A DNA stretch of 64,000 nt from a virus. Both the position numbers and the translations under genes were made by a program. This document shows positions 60,471 through 64,000 of this stretch, one piece after another. Under the pieces are notes generated by a model. The model was not told where the DNA came from. It was given only the letters and a program-made list of their open reading frames with translations, and ran no database searches. Each line of letters opens with the position of its first letter. Positions within the stretch are counted from its first letter, which is position 1. The DNA lies in IMG/VR virus record IMGVR_UViG_3300046171_000231, positions 1 to 64,000 of that record. One strand, written 5' to 3'.

Positions 60471-60992
60471 TTAACCTGATACTTCCATAACAGTTAATGT
60501 TGAAATTGTATTCCAAGTAGAATCACCAGGTAATCTATTAATCCAAAGAGTTCCAGAATTAGTAAATCCAGTAACTTTATATGTGATTGCACTAGTGGTT
60601 GCAGGACTGTCTAAAACATTCATTGATGCTGGAATACCCATAGAAGTGTTATTAGAATTATAAAAAACAGTTCCACCCATTCTACTATCAGAGTTAGCAG
60701 CAGTTAGTGTTATATCAGTTGAATCTCTGTAAATACGGAAAGTATTGGCAGCATTACCAGTAGTACCATGACATCCGATATGCATTTGAACTAAAAATTT
60801 ACTATCAGATCTTGTAGGTGTGATTGAAACACTAAGTCCCGTAATGTCAACAACCCAAGTATATGGTGAACCTTGAGAAGCAATTGATTGAGTATCATTT
60901 TTTATAGCATATTTTATTTGAATGATACCACCAGAACTACCAGAAGGCAATCCATCTCTTGGAACGATTCGATTAGTTCTTAATTCTGACAT
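60471..60992 (-). CDS. Fibre-tip-like virion protein, paralogue A (173 aa)
   Basis: MSELRTNRIVPRDGLPSGSS then GGIIQIKYAIKNDTQS, DSPATTSAITYKVTGFTNSG and TISTLTVMEVSG. The N-terminal ELRxxxIVPxDGxP-GGIIQIK and C-terminal TVMEVSG are shared with the next gene. ATG 60992 overlaps the upstream stop (TAATG), so the earlier frame was rejected. Likely a beta-sandwich decoration or host-contact protein. Confidence 0.72.
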   Translation of the reverse strand: MSELRTNRIVPRDGLPSGSSGGIIQIKYAIKNDTQSIASQGSPYTWVVDITGLSVSITPTRSDSKFLVQMHIGCHGTTGNAANTFRIYRDSTDITLTAANSDSRMGGTVFYNSNNTSMGIPASMNVLDSPATTSAITYKVTGFTNSGTLWINRLPGDSTWNTISTLTVMEVSG

Positions 60993-61459
60993 TATGCTGA
61001 TACCTCCATTACAGTTAAAAAAGAAGTACAAGGCCCAGAACCATAGTAATTATTAATCACATAATTACCAGTATTACAGGCAGTTTGTACACCATAAGTA
61101 ACTGCACTAGTCGTTGCAGGTGAGTCTAGATATGAAAAAGTACAATAACCACCGTGAGCAGAGTCTCCTCTAAATCCACCTTTATTATTAAACATCGCTG
61201 TTCCATTCCTTGTCAATTCAATACCAATTATATTTGAAGATCTACATTCAACAGATATATTCACAGTAACCAACATTTTACTTGTATTAAATTTTGGTGT
61301 CATAACAACAGTCCATCCACTAATTGCAGCCATTGTTGTATTACTCAAAGATGGATGAGTGTTGTATGATGATTGCTTTATCTGTATAATGCCTCCACCA
61401 CCACCAGTGGGAACACCATCGGTTGGAACTATTTTATCTACTCTTAATTCTGATGCCAT
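60992..61459 (-). CDS. Fibre-tip-like virion protein, paralogue B (155 aa)
   Basis: MASELRVDKIVPTDGVPTGG then GGIIQIKQSSYN, DSPATTSAVTYGVQTACNTG and TSFLTVMEVSA; same plan as the neighbouring 173-aa protein. TATAAATA late promoter upstream. Confidence 0.72.
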   Translation of the reverse strand: MASELRVDKIVPTDGVPTGGGGGIIQIKQSSYNTHPSLSNTTMAAISGWTVVMTPKFNTSKMLVTVNISVECRSSNIIGIELTRNGTAMFNNKGGFRGDSAHGGYCTFSYLDSPATTSAVTYGVQTACNTGNYVINNYYGSGPCTSFLTVMEVSA

Positions 61460-61472
61460 AATATTTTTCTTT

Positions 61473-61480
61473 TATTTATA
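61473..61480 (-). promoter_or_regulatory. T4-type late promoter (TATAAATA)
   Basis: Minus-strand ACTATAAATAAAAG, 14 bases before the ATG at 61459. Confidence 0.75.
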
Positions 61481-61481
61481 G

Positions 61482-61997
61482 TTACTGTTTAATTTCTGTA
61501 ATCTCAAAAATACTAGTAGTAGCATTGCCATAAGTATGCCACCATACCACTGCACTACCTCCATCATTCTTATATCCTTGAAGTTTATATGTATATGTGC
61601 TGGTATTACCTTGAACCCACTGATGTGACCAAGCAAATCGACTTGGTAATGCATCTGCAGTATCAGGTTGTACTTGTTTACCAGTCCTTTCAATTTCAGT
61701 ATCACTACCACCACTTGGTTGATAAGCATATCTGAAATAAAAATGAGCACCAGATTGTGCACCAACCGAGTAATTCATGTACATATTGATTATCGAGTTT
61801 GAATATAATGGTGTGAAAGATACTGTATTCACATCATCCCAACCACCATTTGAATTTCGGGATATATCAGTTGTACCTGCGTTACCACCTCTTTCAACCT
61901 TAACTCTTTGAATTACAGCACCTTTACAACCACTACCTTCGGGTAGTGTTAATTTTGAACCAGTTATTGTTCCATCTGCGTGAAATGTGATTGACAT
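61482..61997 (-). CDS. Fibre-tip-like virion protein, paralogue C (171 aa)
   Basis: MSITFHADGTITGSKLTLPE, KGAVIQRVKVERGG in place of GGIIQIK, SQTYTYKLQGYKND-like middle (STYTYKLQGYKNDGG) and FEITEIKQ at the end follow the plan of the other paralogues more loosely. Stands between the 98-aa gene and the promoter of paralogue B. Confidence 0.66.
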   Translation of the reverse strand: MSITFHADGTITGSKLTLPEGSGCKGAVIQRVKVERGGNAGTTDISRNSNGGWDDVNTVSFTPLYSNSIINMYMNYSVGAQSGAHFYFRYAYQPSGGSDTEIERTGKQVQPDTADALPSRFAWSHQWVQGNTSTYTYKLQGYKNDGGSAVVWWHTYGNATTSIFEITEIKQ

Positions 61998-62004
61998 AAT
62001 TCTC

Positions 62005-62301
62005 CTATACGATTACCCAAGTACCGTCAAGGGTCATCACTGTGTTAAGTGATACAGGTCCTGCATTCAATGCATTTACACCAGTAGTTATATAATAACC
62101 ACCCGAACGACTTAAATTATTACTGAATAATAATGAACCATCACCAATATACAAACCGACTAATGAACTTGCAGCACCGACTAAAGTGGTGTTCAATTCT
62201 AAATCGTTGGTTGCAATACCGACTGTTCCTTTATTATCTACAACAAGTCCATCTCCTGTGGAGTTAAGGTGTTGTACTTTGTTTACTTTTAATGTGCTCA
62301 T
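62005..62301 (-). CDS. Small fibre-associated protein (98 aa)
   Basis: MSTLKVNKVQHLNSTGDGLV then a GVNALNAGPVSLNTVMTLDG C-terminus, which matches the end of the gene at the right edge (KNAMSAGPIAINAGIAVTV). Such modules end in GTWVIV/CSWTIV and look like small repeating virion proteins. Confidence 0.68.
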   Translation of the reverse strand: MSTLKVNKVQHLNSTGDGLVVDNKGTVGIATNDLELNTTLVGAASSLVGLYIGDGSLLFSNNLSRSGGYYITTGVNALNAGPVSLNTVMTLDGTWVIV

Positions 62302-62303
62302 GA

Positions 62304-62982
62304 TTAACTTGTGCTGTATGCAGTAAAACTGTAACGACCAGTTGCAAAATTAACTCCTGCCCATCCATAAAATCTAATGGTAGTTAGATTATTTCCAGAT
62401 AAGTCCAAAGCACACATTGCTTTTAAGTAACCTGTTTGAGTGCGTCTATGTGAATCTATCTGAACTATCCAGTAGTTAGTAGCAGAAGAAGACTCAAAAG
62501 AAGCAAATACTTCTCCTGTGTCACTGGAGGCATTTAAATTATAATATCCAAATCGTATTTCATTCTGAGCAGTTTGATATCTTCCTGCAGTACTACCCCC
62601 ATATGAAACTTCAGTAAAATTATATTTACCACCAGAGGTAATCATTCCAGCAGTTGTTCCTACCTGAAAAGAAGGAGTTCCACTGGCACTCATTGATATA
62701 TTATGTCCAACAAAATCAACTTTATAACAATTAGCTGGTAATGTAAAGTCATAAGAACTACCACCACTAATATCAGCATTAACGGATCTTGTTACTATTA
62801 AATTACCTTGCGTATTTGAAACTGAGGCAAAACTAAGTGCACCACTGCCATCCGTGACCATAGCTTGCCCAGAAGCTCCCGTCGGCACCAGGTAACTTGA
62901 AAGTTTTACTTGCAGCTAAAGTATCAGGTGTTGTTAACTTGACCTTATTACCATTTGAATGTGTAAGATTTAGTTCGCTCAT
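62304..62982 (-). pseudogene. Fibre-tip-like virion protein with one frameshift (about 225 aa)
   Basis: Starts MSELNLTHSNGNKVKLTTPD then TLAASKTFKLPGADG; one extra base near 62874 must be skipped to reach ASGQAMVTDGSGALSFASVS and the beta domain to FTAYSTS. The ATG overlaps the stop of the gene upstream (ATGA). LPGADG-ASGQ is a typical fibre-tip motif. Confidence 0.7.
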
Positions 62983-63590
62983 CCTTTAACCTCCATGGCT
63001 GTAATGTAACTTATATGACTGTTATCATTATCCCCATTTTCATTACCGTTTTGTTGACGATTTAAAGCTATAGAAGTGTTAGTAGCCATCGCAGTAATTT
63101 TATAAGTATGCGAACTTGTATCACCAGCCGTTTCCATATAAAAAACTGGAGTAGTTTGAGTATCCCAAGCACTTCTACCACAAGAAAGTCCAGATGTAGA
63201 CCTTGTAGCACTACCTACGGATTGACCAATAGCACCTGAAAGAACACTACCATCTTTATAAAGAAATACATGAACGTCACCTCCACTACCTTCTCCAATA
63301 CTAATAGTACCCATTATAAGTATTTTATTACTAGCACTAGATGCTTGTATAGCTACTTCTGGTCCACTAGTAAATTGATCGGCAAGTTTTTGTTCTTGAC
63401 TGTTTTCTATACCGCCTTGTACTTGAATTATTGAACCAGAGGGCAATGCAGAAGACGTTATCGCACCACTTGATAACTTTGCACTTGTTACTGCATTTGA
63501 TGCTAATGTATCTGCATCCACAGATCCATCTGGCAGTCCACCGACTGCTAATCCTGTTATACTTCCGTCTCCGTTAATAGTTACTGGCAT
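62979..63590 (-). CDS. Fibre-tip-like virion protein, paralogue D (203 aa)
   Basis: MPVTINGDGSITGLAVGGLP, LPSGSIIQVQGGIENSQEQ and a C-terminal SHISYITAMEVKG align by eye with paralogues A-C (GGIIQIK and TVMEVSG). Late promoter TATAAATA upstream; overlap of four bases with the next gene. Confidence 0.72.
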   Translation of the reverse strand: MPVTINGDGSITGLAVGGLPDGSVDADTLASNAVTSAKLSSGAITSSALPSGSIIQVQGGIENSQEQKLADQFTSGPEVAIQASSASNKILIMGTISIGEGSGGDVHVFLYKDGSVLSGAIGQSVGSATRSTSGLSCGRSAWDTQTTPVFYMETAGDTSSHTYKITAMATNTSIALNRQQNGNENGDNDNSHISYITAMEVKG

Positions 63591-63609
63591 AAGATTATTT
63601 CCTCATCAA

Positions 63610-63617
63610 TATTTATA
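63610..63617 (-). promoter_or_regulatory. T4-type late promoter (TATAAATA)
   Basis: Minus-strand CGTATAAATATTG, 20 bases before the ATG at 63590. Confidence 0.75.
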
Positions 63618-64000
63618 CGATAGTCCAAGAACATCCTGATGGAACAGTGACTGCAATTCCAGCATTAATTGCAATTGGTCCTGCACTCATCGCATTCTTT
63701 GTTGAAGTAACTTGATAGTTGACTGCCACTGCCTTATCATTTTCAAAGAAGACCGTGTTTGTTGATGCACCACCAACAGGAGCACCAGCAGGTAGATTTG
63801 ATAAACTTGAACCATCACCACTGAAAGATGTTGCAGTTAATATTCCAGTTACGACAGCTCCCGTTTGTGTGGTTTCAAATTTCTTGGCATTATCCCAGTA
63901 CAATTCTACACCACTGTCAGGTAATACTTTTAATCCAACATCGGTATCTTTGGGCTTTATAATTATAGGTACTGCACCATTACTCTGTAAAATATTCTCA
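63613..64000 (-). CDS. Fibre/virion protein, 5' end outside the window
   Basis: The frame is open from the right edge: NILQSNGAVPIIIKPKDTDV then GVELYWDNAKKFETTQTGAV, TGILTATSFSGDGSSLSNLP, and a C-terminal GPIAINAGIAVTVPSGCSWT. ELYWDNAKKFETT is a widespread cyanophage fibre repeat. At least 128 residues are visible; the start lies beyond 64000. Confidence 0.72.
   Translation of the reverse strand, partial: ENILQSNGAVPIIIKPKDTDVGLKVLPDSGVELYWDNAKKFETTQTGAVVTGILTATSFSGDGSSLSNLPAGAPVGGASTNTVFFENDKAVAVNYQVTSTKNAMSAGPIAINAGIAVTVPSGCSWTIV

Noticed and set aside
1-64000. Integrase, attachment sites or insertion sequences
   Set aside because: No transposase or integrase motifs and no terminal inverted repeats with target duplications were found.
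1-64000. Photosystem genes (psbA, psbD, hli)
   Set aside because: Looked for because of the cyanophage assignment; none of their motifs is in this window.

Overview
The window is part of the genome of a T4-like cyanophage (a myovirus of marine Synechococcus or Prochlorococcus). The T4 core is clear: gp4, gp5, gp26, gp27, gp32, gp33, gp48, gp51, gp53, gp54, gp59, UvsW, PhoH, ThyX and a glutaredoxin. The cyanobacterial host is indicated by a CP12 homologue, a DUF1825 protein, a DUF4278-like peptide behind a glutamine-riboswitch-like leader, and many small ORFs of a kind I recognise from cyanomyoviruses. The DNA is AT-rich throughout. Family names are my recognition of the translated sequences, not search results.

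Layout. (1) 1-1135: a nearly gene-free stretch with a six-copy TCTCGACTAG repeat cluster. (2) 1.1-17 kb, minus strand: a dense early-type region of small genes, often overlapping as TAATG or ATGA and served by TATAAT -10 boxes. It also holds DNA modification genes: a methyltransferase paired with a PD-(D/E)XK-like nuclease, a phage Dam methyltransferase, and an MvaI/BcnI-like restriction endonuclease with an adjacent m4C-type methyltransferase. CP12, a KxDG nucleotidyltransferase and a structured RNA candidate lie here too. (3) 17-21.7 kb: a flavin-dependent halogenase and several 2-oxoglutarate/Fe(II) oxygenase-like genes on both strands. (4) 21.7-43.7 kb: tail fibres with an S74 chaperone domain, baseplate hub and wedge, tail-tube and head-completion genes with T4-type late promoters. 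(5) 43.7-52.3 kb: replication, recombination and nucleotide genes, plus a riboswitch-led peptide operon. (6) 52.3-64 kb: a second fibre cassette with several small paralogous proteins of likely fibre-tip type; the last gene runs off the right edge.

How it works together. Host-type promoters, sometimes placed directly after intrinsic terminators, appear to drive the early and middle blocks. Late promoters (TATAAATA, CTAAATA) drive the virion genes, consistent with gp33-dependent late transcription. CP12, ThyX, the glutaredoxin and the putative glutamine sensor link infection to host carbon, nucleotide and nitrogen status.

Caution. Nine genes carry apparent single-base indels or stops that two-frame reading repairs (uvsW, phoH, a 1.7-kb virion gene, two large fibres, a DUF6433-like gene and three small genes). 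Such clustering suggests uncorrected sequencing errors more than real gene decay. These genes are given at full span as pseudogenes.
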